Shown here: positions 36,173 to 45,349 of the stretch, piece by piece | Layout of the letters: every line of letters begins with the position of its first letter | How positions within the stretch are numbered: the stretch's first letter is position 1 | From: CAG-1782 sp964418255 | Lineage (GTDB): Bacteria; Bacillota; Clostridia; Christensenellales; DTU072 | NCBI GenBank assembly: GCA_964418255.1 | Contig: CAYQKV010000002.1 | Coordinates: 1-64,000 of the forward strand | Direction: 5' to 3' | Length of the DNA: 64,000 nucleotides | Position numbers and translations under genes: made by a program | Notes under the pieces: model-generated | Databases searched by the model: none | What the model saw: only the letters and a program-made list of their open reading frames with translations | Told to the model about the DNA's origin: nothing

Positions 36173-37456
36173 ATGTTCGATATAGAGACTAAATGCGTAC
36201 AGTCGGGTTACGACCCGAAAAACGGCGAATCGCGGGTAGTGCCCCTCGTGCAAAGCACTACTTACGTTTACGATACTCCCGAAGAAATGGGAGACTTGTT
36301 CGACCTCAAAAAGAGCGGCTTTTTCTATGCGAGACTGGGAAGCCCGACGGTCGACGCGCTGGAAAAGAAGATAAGCGACCTTGACGGCGGCGTGGGCGCG
36401 CTTTGCTGCGCAAGCGGAATGGCGGCGACGACCCTTACCGCGCTCAATCTTTGCCGCGCGGGAGATAATTTTATCAGTACGTCCACTATTTACGGCGGAA
36501 CGTACAACCTTTTCTGCACGACCCTGCCGAAATACGGCATTAACTGCAAATTCGTAGAGCCTACCGCGACGGCGGAGGAAATCGCCGCGCTCGTAGACGA
36601 CAAGACGAAGTTCCTGTTCTGCGAAACGATAGCAAACCCCGCAATGGCGGTTGCGGACTTCGAAAAACTTTCGTCGGTTACGAAAAAATATAAAATTCCG
36701 CTTATCGTAGACAACACGCTCGCTACGCCGATTATCTGCCGTCCGTTCGAACACGGCGCGGATATAATCGTCTATTCTTCGACGAAATACCTCGACGGAC
36801 ACGCGACGAGCCTCGGCGGAATAATCGTGGACAGCGGCAAATTCCCCTTCCTCGACAACCCGAGATTTCCCGATTTCAACACGCCCGACGAAAGCTATCA
36901 CGGGCTTGTGTATGCGAAAGACTTCGGAAGTATGGCGTTCCTCGTCAAAGCGAGAGGGCAGATGATGAGAGACCTCGGCGCGCAAGCCGCTCCGTTCAAC
37001 GCGTTTTTAACCGTGCTCGGAATAGACACGTTGCACCTCAGAATGCCGAGACACAGCTCGAACGCACTCGCGCTTGCAAAAGCGTTGGAGAAAAACGAAG
37101 CCGTCGAATGGGTGAAATACGGCGGGCTTGAAAGCGACGAAAACTATCCTTTGACGCAGAAATATTTCACGAACGGAATGGCTTCGGGAATGGTTACGTT
37201 CGGAATAAAAGGCGGAAGAGAAGCGGCGATGGCGTTTCAGAAAGCGTTGAAACTGTTCAGAATAGTCACGCATATCGCGGACGCAAGGAGTTGCGTGCTT
37301 CACCCCGCAAGCACCACGCACCGTCAGCTTACCGACGAAGATTTGGTTAAATGCGGAATAAGCAGCAACCTTATAAGGCTTTCGGTGGGAATAGAAAACG
37401 AAGCCGATATAATCAACGACGTAATCGGCGCGCTTGACGCAAGTCAAAGGAAATAA
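36173..37456 (+). CDS. metY: O-acetylhomoserine sulfhydrylase (PLP-dependent)
   Basis: Read as 427 residues from ATG 36173; GGAGG at 36163-36167 gives normal spacing, and a start at 36161 would bury that site. It belongs to the Cys/Met metabolism PLP family. VYSSTKYLDGH holds the PLP lysine, and YARLGSPTVDALEKK is typical. It converts O-acetylhomoserine plus sulfide to homocysteine. The length and the neighbouring acetyl-type metA favour sulfhydrylase over cystathionine gamma-synthase. Confidence 0.9.
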   Translation: MFDIETKCVQSGYDPKNGESRVVPLVQSTTYVYDTPEEMGDLFDLKKSGFFYARLGSPTVDALEKKISDLDGGVGALCCASGMAATTLTALNLCRAGDNFISTSTIYGGTYNLFCTTLPKYGINCKFVEPTATAEEIAALVDDKTKFLFCETIANPAMAVADFEKLSSVTKKYKIPLIVDNTLATPIICRPFEHGADIIVYSSTKYLDGHATSLGGIIVDSGKFPFLDNPRFPDFNTPDESYHGLVYAKDFGSMAFLVKARGQMMRDLGAQAAPFNAFLTVLGIDTLHLRMPRHSSNALALAKALEKNEAVEWVKYGGLESDENYPLTQKYFTNGMASGMVTFGIKGGREAAMAFQKALKLFRIVTHIADARSCVLHPASTTHRQLTDEDLVKCGISSNLIRLSVGIENEADIINDVIGALDASQRK

Positions 37457-37515
37457 CAAATAAACGCCGATAAAAAATAAGAGAAGTAAAGAGTTTTACA
37501 TAAGAGGAGAAAGAT

Positions 37516-38424
37516 ATGCCTATCGTAATACCGAGAGATATACCCGCGTACGACGTTCTTACAAAGGAGTCTATTTTCGTTATGGGCGACAGGCGCGCTT
37601 TGTCGCAGGATATCCGTCCCCTCGAAATAGCCATTCTCAATCTGATGCCGACGAAAATCGAAACGGAAACTCAGCTTATGAGAATGCTCAGCAACAGCCC
37701 TCTGCAAGTCAACGTAACGCTTATAAAGACCGCGACGTACAGCGCGACCAACGCTTCGCAAAAGCATATGGACAGGTTTTACCTTACACTCGACGAAGTG
37801 AAAACGCGTAGGTTCGACGGGCTTATCGTGACGGGCGCGCCCGTGGAAAGACTGGATTTCGGCGACGTAAAATACTGGGACGAACTCTGCGAAATTTTCG
37901 ACTTCGCGGATAAATCCGTCACAAGTTCGATTTTTATCTGTTGGGGCGCGCAAGCCGCGTTAAGTTACTACTACGGAATAGGAAAGAAAGAACTGCCGAA
38001 AAAGATGTTCGGAGTCTTCGAAAACGAGATAAAAGTTCAACTCGACCCGCTGCTTAGGGGTCTCAACGATAGGTTTATGGTACCCCATTCGAGATATACC
38101 GAGATAGATTCGGACGCGCTTAAACGGGAAGGACGGCTGGTTGTGCTCGCCTCGGGAGATGAGTGCGGAGCGAGCATAATAAAGAGTATCGACAACAGGA
38201 GATTTTTCTTTACCGGTCATTCCGAGTACGACCGCGACACGCTAAGGACGGAGTACCTGAGAGACCTTGCAAAAGGCGACGAAATCGACAGACCGAAGAA
38301 CTATTTCGTCGGGGAAGGGACGGAAGAAATCGATATGAGCTGGCGTTCTACGGGCACGCTTCTTTTCAGCAACTGGCTTAACTATTACGTCTATCAGGTG
38401 ACGCCGTTCGACATAAAGGGATAA
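37516..38424 (+). CDS. metA: Homoserine O-acetyltransferase, MetA type
   Basis: A 302-residue MetA-family protein. The catalytic Cys142 (FICWGAQ), His235 and Glu237 (TGHSEYD) are all in place. Residue 111 is Glu in TGAPVERLDF. In this family Glu at that place marks acetyl-CoA use and Gly marks succinyl-CoA use, so the product should be O-acetylhomoserine. That matches metY directly upstream. AGAGGAG lies 9 bases before the ATG. It overlaps recF by one base. Confidence 0.95.
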   Translation: MPIVIPRDIPAYDVLTKESIFVMGDRRALSQDIRPLEIAILNLMPTKIETETQLMRMLSNSPLQVNVTLIKTATYSATNASQKHMDRFYLTLDEVKTRRFDGLIVTGAPVERLDFGDVKYWDELCEIFDFADKSVTSSIFICWGAQAALSYYYGIGKKELPKKMFGVFENEIKVQLDPLLRGLNDRFMVPHSRYTEIDSDALKREGRLVVLASGDECGASIIKSIDNRRFFFTGHSEYDRDTLRTEYLRDLAKGDEIDRPKNYFVGEGTEEIDMSWRSTGTLLFSNWLNYYVYQVTPFDIKG

Positions 38425-39509
38425 TGAAAGTAGACAAGGTTTTTTTGCAGAATTTTCTCAGCTACGACAGTCTTTACGCCGAGTTCGGCGACGGACTGAA
38501 CGTGTTGGTAGGGAAAAACGCGGCGGGAAAAACCAACCTTATCGAAAGCATATTTTATTCTTCCCTCGGGAAATCGGCGCGAAAACTGAAAGACAAAGAA
38601 CTCATCAGGTGGGGCGCGGACGGCGCGCGGATAAAACTTTCGGTCGAGCGCAAGTTTTCCTCTCACACGGTGGATATTGCGGTGGACGGGCAGGGCAAAA
38701 AGCGCATCGCAATCGACGGACTTCCGATAACGAAAATCGGCGAGCTTATGGGCGCGGTGTGCGTCGTTTATTTTTCTCCCGACGAAATGAAACTTATTAA
38801 AGAATCCCCGTCGGACAGGCGCAGATTTATCGACATAAGCCTTTGCCAGCAGGATAAAAATTATTTTTATACGATGGTGAGGTACAACAAACTTCTCGCT
38901 CAGCGCAACAAACTCTTAAAAGATTACAAAAATTCGTCCACGCTTGCCGATATGAACTCGATACTCGTGGAAAAAATGTGCCGCGCGCAGGAGTATATAA
39001 TCGGAAAACGGAAGAGTTTTATCGACAAACTTACGCCGCTTGCCAAGGAAAAACACGGCGTTCTCACTAAGGGAAAGGAAGAGCTGGAACTCGTTTACGA
39101 AACGGAAGACATTGATTTCGGCTCGGTTTACGAAAGTTTGACGGAACTTTACGCAAAGAGTTACGAAAAGGACGCGAGGCTGGAATATACGACGGTCGGC
39201 GTTCATCGCGACGATATAAAAATAACCGCGGACGGAGTGGATTTACGCAAGTTCGGGTCGCAGGGACAGCAACGCACGTCGGTGCTCAGTATGAAACTTG
39301 CCGAGGCGGAACTGTTCCGCGCGGAAAGCGGCGAGTATCCCGTACTTCTTCTGGACGACGTACTGAGCGAACTCGACGAGGACAGGAGAAACGCGCTGTT
39401 CGAACTGACAAAAGGATTACAGACGTTCGTAACGTGTACCGATTACGACGGAGACAGAGACGGAAAAACCGTATATACAATTTGCGACGGGAAGGTGACA
39501 AGACAATGA
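38424..39509 (+). CDS. recF: DNA replication/repair protein RecF
   Basis: A 361-residue SMC-like ATPase that helps load RecA at gaps. It has Walker A GKNAAGKTN (near residue 30), the signature SQGQQRTSVLSMKLAEA and Walker B PVLLLDDVLSELD. In many bacteria recF sits with dnaA-dnaN-gyrB; here it is fused into a methionine-argS operon by one-base and four-base overlaps. No ribosome site is obvious, so translation is probably coupled to metA. Confidence 0.94.
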   Translation: MKVDKVFLQNFLSYDSLYAEFGDGLNVLVGKNAAGKTNLIESIFYSSLGKSARKLKDKELIRWGADGARIKLSVERKFSSHTVDIAVDGQGKKRIAIDGLPITKIGELMGAVCVVYFSPDEMKLIKESPSDRRRFIDISLCQQDKNYFYTMVRYNKLLAQRNKLLKDYKNSSTLADMNSILVEKMCRAQEYIIGKRKSFIDKLTPLAKEKHGVLTKGKEELELVYETEDIDFGSVYESLTELYAKSYEKDARLEYTTVGVHRDDIKITADGVDLRKFGSQGQQRTSVLSMKLAEAELFRAESGEYPVLLLDDVLSELDEDRRNALFELTKGLQTFVTCTDYDGDRDGKTVYTICDGKVTRQ

Positions 39510-41206
39510 TGGAAGACAGAAAAGCGGAAATAGCCAAACTCATACACGTCGACGGCGTGAGCGAAAAGGAAATTGCGGAATTTATTACCGTTCCGCCGAC
39601 GAGGGAGAACGGCGACTACGCTTTGCCGTGTTTTCGTTTTGCGAAAGCGCTCAGAAAAAGCCCCGCGGCGATTGCCGCCGAGCTTGCGGAAAGTATCTCT
39701 CTTCCGCAAGGGGATATAGTTAAAGTCGAAGCGGTGAACGGCTATCTCAATTTCTTCATCGACCGCAAAGCCGCCACGAAAAAAACGATAGAAAAAATCT
39801 GCCGCGAAAAGTCAAGTTACGGCGACAGCGACGAGGGGAAAGGCAAAACCGTATGCCTCGACTATTCCTCGGTCAATATCGCGAAACCTTTCCATATAGG
39901 GCATTTGTTTACCACCGTTCTCGGCGGAAGCCTTTGTAAGATTTATGATAAACTCGGCTATAAAAGCGTAGGAATTAACCATTTAGGTGACTGGGGAACG
40001 CAGTTTGGGAAGCTAATCGTAGCTTTTAAGAAATGGTGCAGTAAGGAAGAGCTCGACGCGCGGGGAATGGACGCGCTTACCGAGATATACGTAAAGTACC
40101 ATACGGAAGCGGAGCTTCACCCCGAGCTTGACGACGAAGCACGGGCGTATTTCAAGAAGATAGAGGACGGCGACGAAGAGGCGACCGAACTTTTCCGTTT
40201 GTTTAAGGAAATCACGCTTAAAGAAGTTCGTAAGATATACGACAGACTTCATATCAAGTTTGACAGTTACAACGGCGAGTCGTTTTATAACGACAAGATG
40301 CAACCCGTTCTTGACGAGCTGGAAAGAAAGGGTCTGCTTGTGGAAAGCGACGGCGCGAAAATAGTTGACCTTGAAAAGTACGGAATGTCGCCGTGTCTGC
40401 TTGTTAAAAAGGACGGCGCGACCTTGTACGCTACGCGCGACCTTGCCGCGGCATACTATCGCAAGCAAACCTATGATTTTTACAAGTGTCTTTACGTTGT
40501 CGCGTATCAGCAGAATCTTCATTTCAGACAGATATTCAAAGTTTTGGAACTTCTCGGAAACGACTGGGCGGCGGATATGGTTCACGTTGCGTTCGGAATG
40601 GTCAGTCTCGAAGACGGCGCTATGAGTACGCGTAAAGGTAAAGTCGTACTTTTACGGGACGTTCTTGACCGCGCTGTGGAAAAGAGCCGCGTGCTTATAG
40701 AAAACAAAAGCCCTAACCTTGCGAACAAAGACGTTGTTGCTGAGCAAGTCGGCGTTGGCGCGGTGATTTTCTATACCTTATATAATAACCGTATTAAAGA
40801 TATGGTTTTCAGTTACGACAAAGTTCTCAACTTCGACGGTGAGACCGCGCCGTACGTTCAGTACACAAACGCTCGCTGCATCAGTCTTTTGGAAAAGGTA
40901 GGCGGGTTTGACGCGGGAAACGCCGATTTCGATGGTCTGGATAATCCCGAAAGCGAAGCGGTAGCGTCTCTTCTCGGTTCTTTCGGCGACGTGCTTTCCG
41001 AGGCTGTTCGCAAATACGAACCGTGCTGTCTTGCCCGTTATCTCGTCGATTTATGCAAGGAATATAACCGTTTTTATCTTGCGCACCGTATCGCGGGCGA
41101 AGAAGAGGGCGTTAAAAACGCGCGCGCTATGCTCACCGCCGCAACACATTACGTCCTCGAAGAAGGGCTTAGGCTACTCGGTATCGACGCGCCGCAGAAG
41201 ATGTAA
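39506..41206 (+). CDS. argS: Arginyl-tRNA synthetase
   Basis: A 566-residue class I enzyme. Two ATGs lie in tandem (39506 and 39509); GGAAGGTG upstream suits either. FHIGH near residues 128-132 and MSTRKGKVV (KMSKS-like) are the active-site motifs. The N-terminal additional domain and the C-terminal anticodon-binding part with ARCISLLEKV are present. ATGA overlap with recF indicates coupling. An A repeat follows right after the stop. Confidence 0.96.
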   Translation: MMEDRKAEIAKLIHVDGVSEKEIAEFITVPPTRENGDYALPCFRFAKALRKSPAAIAAELAESISLPQGDIVKVEAVNGYLNFFIDRKAATKKTIEKICREKSSYGDSDEGKGKTVCLDYSSVNIAKPFHIGHLFTTVLGGSLCKIYDKLGYKSVGINHLGDWGTQFGKLIVAFKKWCSKEELDARGMDALTEIYVKYHTEAELHPELDDEARAYFKKIEDGDEEATELFRLFKEITLKEVRKIYDRLHIKFDSYNGESFYNDKMQPVLDELERKGLLVESDGAKIVDLEKYGMSPCLLVKKDGATLYATRDLAAAYYRKQTYDFYKCLYVVAYQQNLHFRQIFKVLELLGNDWAADMVHVAFGMVSLEDGAMSTRKGKVVLLRDVLDRAVEKSRVLIENKSPNLANKDVVAEQVGVGAVIFYTLYNNRIKDMVFSYDKVLNFDGETAPYVQYTNARCISLLEKVGGFDAGNADFDGLDNPESEAVASLLGSFGDVLSEAVRKYEPCCLARYLVDLCKEYNRFYLAHRIAGEEEGVKNARAMLTAATHYVLEEGLRLLGIDAPQKM

Positions 41207-41211
41207 TAAAA

Positions 41212-41485
41212 TCCGACCACACGGGAGAACTCCGACCACACGTTATGCGGAAATTTACTTGCGGTCGAGATAAACTCGACGCACAGATAAATTTTTTATC
41301 CGCATAAGTCGGACTTCCAAGGAAGCAAAATGACGCATTTTGCTTAATAGTATAGTTCGCAGGGGATTTTCCCCTGCTCGACCCCTATGCGGGCAAAAAG
41401 TGAAAAGCGTGGTTTTCACTTTTTGAGTATTTTGACTTAAAACTTTTCGCGTCAACCCACCCGCCCGCCCGATAGGGTGAGTGGT
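41212..41485 (+). repeat. A repeat, copy A4, with a truncated start just before it
   Basis: TCCGACCACACG at 41212-41223, 5 bases after the argS stop, is an aborted start of the element. The full copy begins at 41231 with the same words. The outer stem is TTATGCGG/CCGCATAA. Further hairpins are AGCAAAATG/CATTTTGCT and GCAGGGGA/TCCCCTGC, then CAAAAAGTGAAAA with its partner. The C-rich tail ends in a GGGTGAGTGG arm. Confidence 0.87.
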
Positions 41486-41571
41486 ATTTTTATTTGGTAT
41501 CCGTATCCGTTTTTTTGTACTTGATTTTAGTTGATACCTTATATAAGGAAAATACTCTATATTGACAATAC

Positions 41572-41732
41572 GAAAAATTTTTGTAAGGGAAGAGCGCGAG
41601 AGGGGAGAAACTTTTTGCTAAAAAAGGTTTCCTCTCTCGCAATCTTAAATTATAAAAGTTTTTGTAAAGAGGGAGCGCGAGGGAGAAGAAACTTTTTGCC
41701 TAAAAAGGTTTTCTCCCTCGCATACTCTTTGA
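41572..41732 (+). repeat. B palindromic elements B3 and B4
   Basis: B3 (to about 41645) is the GCGAGAGGGGAGAAAC type. B4 (41656-41730) is the GCGAGGGAGAAGAAAC type and nearly identical to B1 at 7321. They fill the space between the converging argS and cysS genes, behind a T/A-rich linker also seen at the other loci. Confidence 0.87.
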
Positions 41733-41741
41733 TAAAAGATT

Positions 41742-43139
41742 TTAGATTTTTGTTACTTTCACGCCTTCGCGCGTGTCGAGTACGGAATATCCGAGTTCGG
41801 TTATTTTCGCGCGGATTTCGTCGGCGAGGGCGAAGTTTTTCTCTTTCTTTGCCTGTTTGCGTTGTTCAATCAATTCGGCTACTTCTTCGGGATAATCGGT
41901 TTCCTGCGCTTTTTTTTCGGCGGGCGCGGATATTTTATCGAAGTCGAGCCCGAACACTTTGTCAAATTCGACCGCGAGCGCGTAGATGTCTTTGCTCTTC
42001 GGTTCTTTCAACAGATTGAAAAGAACGCCGAGAGCGAGAGGAATATTTATGTCGTCGTTTATTGCGTCTGCAAACTGTTTTTTATAGTTTTCGAGGACGT
42101 CGGAAGAAGTGGTCGAGTCCGAAGTTTTGTGAGCGTAAAGCGCGGAAGCAATGCGTTCTCTCGACGTTTTCGCTGCGCTTAGTCCTTCAAACGTGAAATT
42201 AAGTTTTTTTCTGTAATGGGCGTTAAGGCAGAAGAAACGGAAATCGAGCGCAGAATAACCTTTCTCTTCGAGTTGCGCGATAGTATATACGTTTCCGAGA
42301 CTTTTGCTCATTTTGCCGCCGTCCACCATCATAAACTCGCCGTGCATCCAATAATTTACCGACTGCATATCTGCAAGCGCTTCGTTCTGTGCGATTTCGT
42401 TTTCGTGATGAACGGGCACGGCGTCGATGCCGCCCGTGTGCAAATCGAACGGGAACCCGAGGTATTTTTTACTCATCGCACTACATTCTATGTGCCAGCC
42501 CGGATACCCTTGTCCCCAGGGGCTTGCCCATTGCATAATATGATTTTTATCTGCTTTTTTCCACAGAGCAAAGTCGGCGGGGTGCCGTTTTTCGCTGTTT
42601 TCTTCTATTCTCGCGCCCGCTTCTTTTTCGTCTACCGTTTGACCCGAAAGTTTTCCGTAAGAGGGGAAACGGGAAATATCGAAATAAATTCCGTCGCTTA
42701 TTTCGTAAGCGTAGCCTTTTTCCTGCAAACTTTGTACGAAATCAATCATTTCCGGAATATGGTCGGTTGCTTTCGCGATTATTTCGGGTTTGCCGATATT
42801 GAGGGCGGCAAGGTCGCGGAAAAACACTTCGGTGTAGAACGCGGCGATTTCCCACGGCGTTTTTTTCTGTTCGCGCGCGGCTTTCTGCATTTTGTCTTCG
42901 CCATTGTCGCCGTCGTCGAGCAGATGTCCGACGTCGGTTATGTTCATTACGCCTTTGATTTTCAAGCCGTCATAGCGCATAACCCTGCGCAATAAATCCA
43001 TAAAAACATAAGTGCGAAGATTGCCGATATGAGCGTAGCTGTAAACCGTGGGTCCGCAGGAGTACATATAAACCGTATTCTCGTGAATGGGTGTGAAATC
43101 TTCTTTTTTGCGCGTAAGCGTGTTATAAACTTTAAGCAT
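41742..43139 (-). CDS. cysS: Cysteinyl-tRNA synthetase
   Basis: A 465-residue class I enzyme. Cys28 in SCGPTVYSYAHIGN is the first zinc ligand and HIGN (37-40) the HIGH motif. WHIECSAM, HHENEIAQ and KMSKSLGN complete the active site. Full length for the family. It starts 2 bases after cysE and is cotranscribed with it, an arrangement seen in other Firmicutes. Confidence 0.97.
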   Translation of the reverse strand: MLKVYNTLTRKKEDFTPIHENTVYMYSCGPTVYSYAHIGNLRTYVFMDLLRRVMRYDGLKIKGVMNITDVGHLLDDGDNGEDKMQKAAREQKKTPWEIAAFYTEVFFRDLAALNIGKPEIIAKATDHIPEMIDFVQSLQEKGYAYEISDGIYFDISRFPSYGKLSGQTVDEKEAGARIEENSEKRHPADFALWKKADKNHIMQWASPWGQGYPGWHIECSAMSKKYLGFPFDLHTGGIDAVPVHHENEIAQNEALADMQSVNYWMHGEFMMVDGGKMSKSLGNVYTIAQLEEKGYSALDFRFFCLNAHYRKKLNFTFEGLSAAKTSRERIASALYAHKTSDSTTSSDVLENYKKQFADAINDDINIPLALGVLFNLLKEPKSKDIYALAVEFDKVFGLDFDKISAPAEKKAQETDYPEEVAELIEQRKQAKKEKNFALADEIRAKITELGYSVLDTREGVKVTKI

Positions 43140-43141
43140 AG

Positions 43142-43819
43142 TTATTCTCCGTCCTCCTCGTCGGCGTCCATCTGCTGAGCGATGGAGAAACGGCAGGAGG
43201 CAATATTAAGATTGTTTTCTATTTTTTCAAGGCGTTTGTTTATTCTTCCGAACTCTTCGAGAACGGGGTCGGGGAGTTTCTGGTCCATATCGGTGTATTT
43301 TTCTCCGCGCATACGAACTATTCTTCCCGGCACGCCCACTACGGTGCAGTGCGGCGGCACGTCTTTAAGAACGACGCTTCCCGCGCCGATTTTCGAGTGT
43401 TCTCCGATAGTTACGGGACCGAGAACTTTCGCGCCTGCGCATATCATCACGCCGTCTTTTATCGTCGGGTGACGTTTGCCGGTGTCTTTTCCCGTTCCGC
43501 CGAGGGTTACGCCCTGGTAAATCGTCACGTCGTCGCCGATTTCCGTAGTTTCGCCGATAATTAACCCCACGCCGTGGTCGATGAAAATTCCTTTGCCGAT
43601 TTTTGCCGCGGGATGAATTTCTATACCGTAGTTTTTACGAGAATGGGCGGTTATCAGAAAAGCGAGAGTCTGAAAGCCGCGAGAATAAAACCAGTGAGCT
43701 CTGCGATAAGCGCAAAGAGCGCGGAAACCGCCGTAAGTAAGATAAATTTCGAACTTGCTTTTTGCGGCGGGGTCCTTTTCGAGCGCCGCCGCTAAGTCTG
43801 CTTTTATATTGTCAAACAT
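43142..43819 (-). CDS. cysE: Serine O-acetyltransferase
   Basis: The 225-residue hexapeptide-repeat acetyltransferase makes O-acetylserine for cysteine synthesis. GIEIHPAAKIGKGIFIDHG, GVTLGGTGKDTGKRHPTI and the left-handed helix repeats (IGEHSKIGAGSVVL) are typical of the short Firmicutes form. It lies between an unknown membrane protein gene and cysS on one minus-strand transcript. Confidence 0.95.
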   Translation of the reverse strand: MFDNIKADLAAALEKDPAAKSKFEIYLTYGGFRALCAYRRAHWFYSRGFQTLAFLITAHSRKNYGIEIHPAAKIGKGIFIDHGVGLIIGETTEIGDDVTIYQGVTLGGTGKDTGKRHPTIKDGVMICAGAKVLGPVTIGEHSKIGAGSVVLKDVPPHCTVVGVPGRIVRMRGEKYTDMDQKLPDPVLEEFGRINKRLEKIENNLNIASCRFSIAQQMDADEEDGE

Positions 43820-43837
43820 AAATTACTGTCGATATTA

Positions 43838-45178
43838 TTATATATGAATTTTCGCGTTGCCTTTGGGAATATGCGCGGGCATAGATTTGTGTCTGTTTTT
43901 GAACAGCAGGGGAAGAATAAGCAATACGAGACATAGAGCTACGGGAATAATCGCCATAAGCGACACTCCTACGCTTGTCACTTTGCTCGCGGCGTATCCG
44001 CTTGCGTCCGTAAGGCGCATAAAGTAGTTGGTGAACGCGGTGCCGAGGTCGGTGCCTTCGCAGGTGGCGAGGGCGGGACTTATGAGCGTAAGAGCGCTGG
44101 TTATCATACACAAAATCGTAGTTACGTGCAGTCTTCTCGACGTGTAGGTAAATATGCGTACGATGTTTTGTATAAGCATTATTACCATAAGCAGCAGAGT
44201 GACGAGAAGGTATATTATAGTTCCGTATACGCCGAGATGGTTATAGATAATACCGAAGTCGTAATTTCCGTTTTCGTTCTTTCTGATGACGAGTTCGTCC
44301 GCTTTCGTGCCGCTGAGGAAAAGCGTGTAGTAATAACTCGTTCCTTGGAAAATTTCCAGGTCTTCGAGTATGTCGATACGGGTTTTTTCCAGCATTTTGG
44401 TTTTGAACCACGCCTTAATTACGTCTATGGCGTCTATGTATACTTCCGTGCAGTTGAGGTCGGCGTAAAGATAAACGACTTCGCCTTCCCCGTCGTGAAC
44501 GCCGCCGCCCGCGTCAACGTACGGCTTGCCTTGTTCGGGCGTTGCGAAAGAATAGTTGGCTTCCGGCCACCACCACTTGCCGTTGTCGTCCGCGCGTACG
44601 CCTATGTCGAACGTTTCTCCTTCGTATTCTCCCAAACGGTAGACGAACATAGCGTTTATGTTGAGCATATCGCCCGTGCCTTCCGTGATTTCGTTAGTGG
44701 TTTTGTTGTCGATAAGAGCGGGGCTGAACGCGCCGATAATAACCGAAGCAATCATAACCAAAGTAAGCAAAGTCATTAAAATGGGCAAAAACACCCCGTA
44801 ATAACGCTTTTTACGGAATGCGGCTTCGTAATCGAAATCCATATTGCCGTAAGCGTTGGTATAAGCCTTGCCTCCCGCCATCGAAGAATGAAGACCCGAA
44901 GCGAACTGAGCTTCCTGTCTTAAAGCCGCGGAAGCGCGGAGTTCGTTGAAGATAATATCTCCGTTGTACGCGCCGGATTCGACTTTGTGAAGCATTTCCT
45001 TATAGCGGGACCGTTGCGCTTTAAGGCGCGAGCGTTCGTAAGGGGTTTCGCTTTCGCGTATCGCTACTTGCGTATCTTTGATTTTGCGTTTTAAGAGAAT
45101 GGCGAGCTGGGCGTCGTCCTGCTCACTCCACATACGCGATTTCCGCGAATTCTCGACGTTGTTGACTTTTACAGCCAT
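43838..45178 (-). CDS. Membrane protein with N-terminal coiled coil and extracytoplasmic domain, unknown
   Basis: A 446-residue product not recognised. Residues 1-75 are highly charged and probably coiled coil (RSRYKEMLHKVES). A helix lies at about 126-148. An exported domain of roughly 180 residues follows, rich in Trp, Tyr and Asp (KWWWPEANYSFATPEQG). Four helices lie in the last 150 residues. The general plan (soluble head, helix, exported loop, three or four helices) recalls the QP-VPY cluster proteins, but no sequence match is clear. GGGAGGAAG precedes the ATG. First gene of the cysE-cysS transcript. Confidence 0.78.
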   Translation of the reverse strand: MAVKVNNVENSRKSRMWSEQDDAQLAILLKRKIKDTQVAIRESETPYERSRLKAQRSRYKEMLHKVESGAYNGDIIFNELRASAALRQEAQFASGLHSSMAGGKAYTNAYGNMDFDYEAAFRKKRYYGVFLPILMTLLTLVMIASVIIGAFSPALIDNKTTNEITEGTGDMLNINAMFVYRLGEYEGETFDIGVRADDNGKWWWPEANYSFATPEQGKPYVDAGGGVHDGEGEVVYLYADLNCTEVYIDAIDVIKAWFKTKMLEKTRIDILEDLEIFQGTSYYYTLFLSGTKADELVIRKNENGNYDFGIIYNHLGVYGTIIYLLVTLLLMVIMLIQNIVRIFTYTSRRLHVTTILCMITSALTLISPALATCEGTDLGTAFTNYFMRLTDASGYAASKVTSVGVSLMAIIPVALCLVLLILPLLFKNRHKSMPAHIPKGNAKIHI

Positions 45179-45199
45179 CGCTTCCTCCCGAAGTCTGGT

Positions 45200-45281
45200 T
45201 TGCGCGTAGCGCGCAAGGCGCGTTTATATTTATAAACTCACCTATACATACAATTATATTACGCGCGCGCGATTTTTGCAA
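45200..45281 (-). promoter_or_regulatory. Promoter and leader hairpin of the 45178-cysE-cysS operon
   Basis: On the minus strand TTGCAA (45276-45281) and TATAAT (45253-45258) are 17 bases apart. The spacer contains an alternating CG tract at 45261-45271. In the leader, TTGCGCG and CGCGCAA (45200-45216) form a stem of seven pairs. Confidence 0.75.
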
Positions 45282-45349
45282 GAGAATTTGTTATTATATT
45301 CCCCCAAATACAGGAAAAGACTTCCGTTTTGTGCGGCGCGTCGGGGAAA

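Noticed and set aside
41531..42019. 162-codon plus-strand frame after argS
   Set aside because: It runs through B palindromes and into the antisense of cysS, with no codon pattern of its own.
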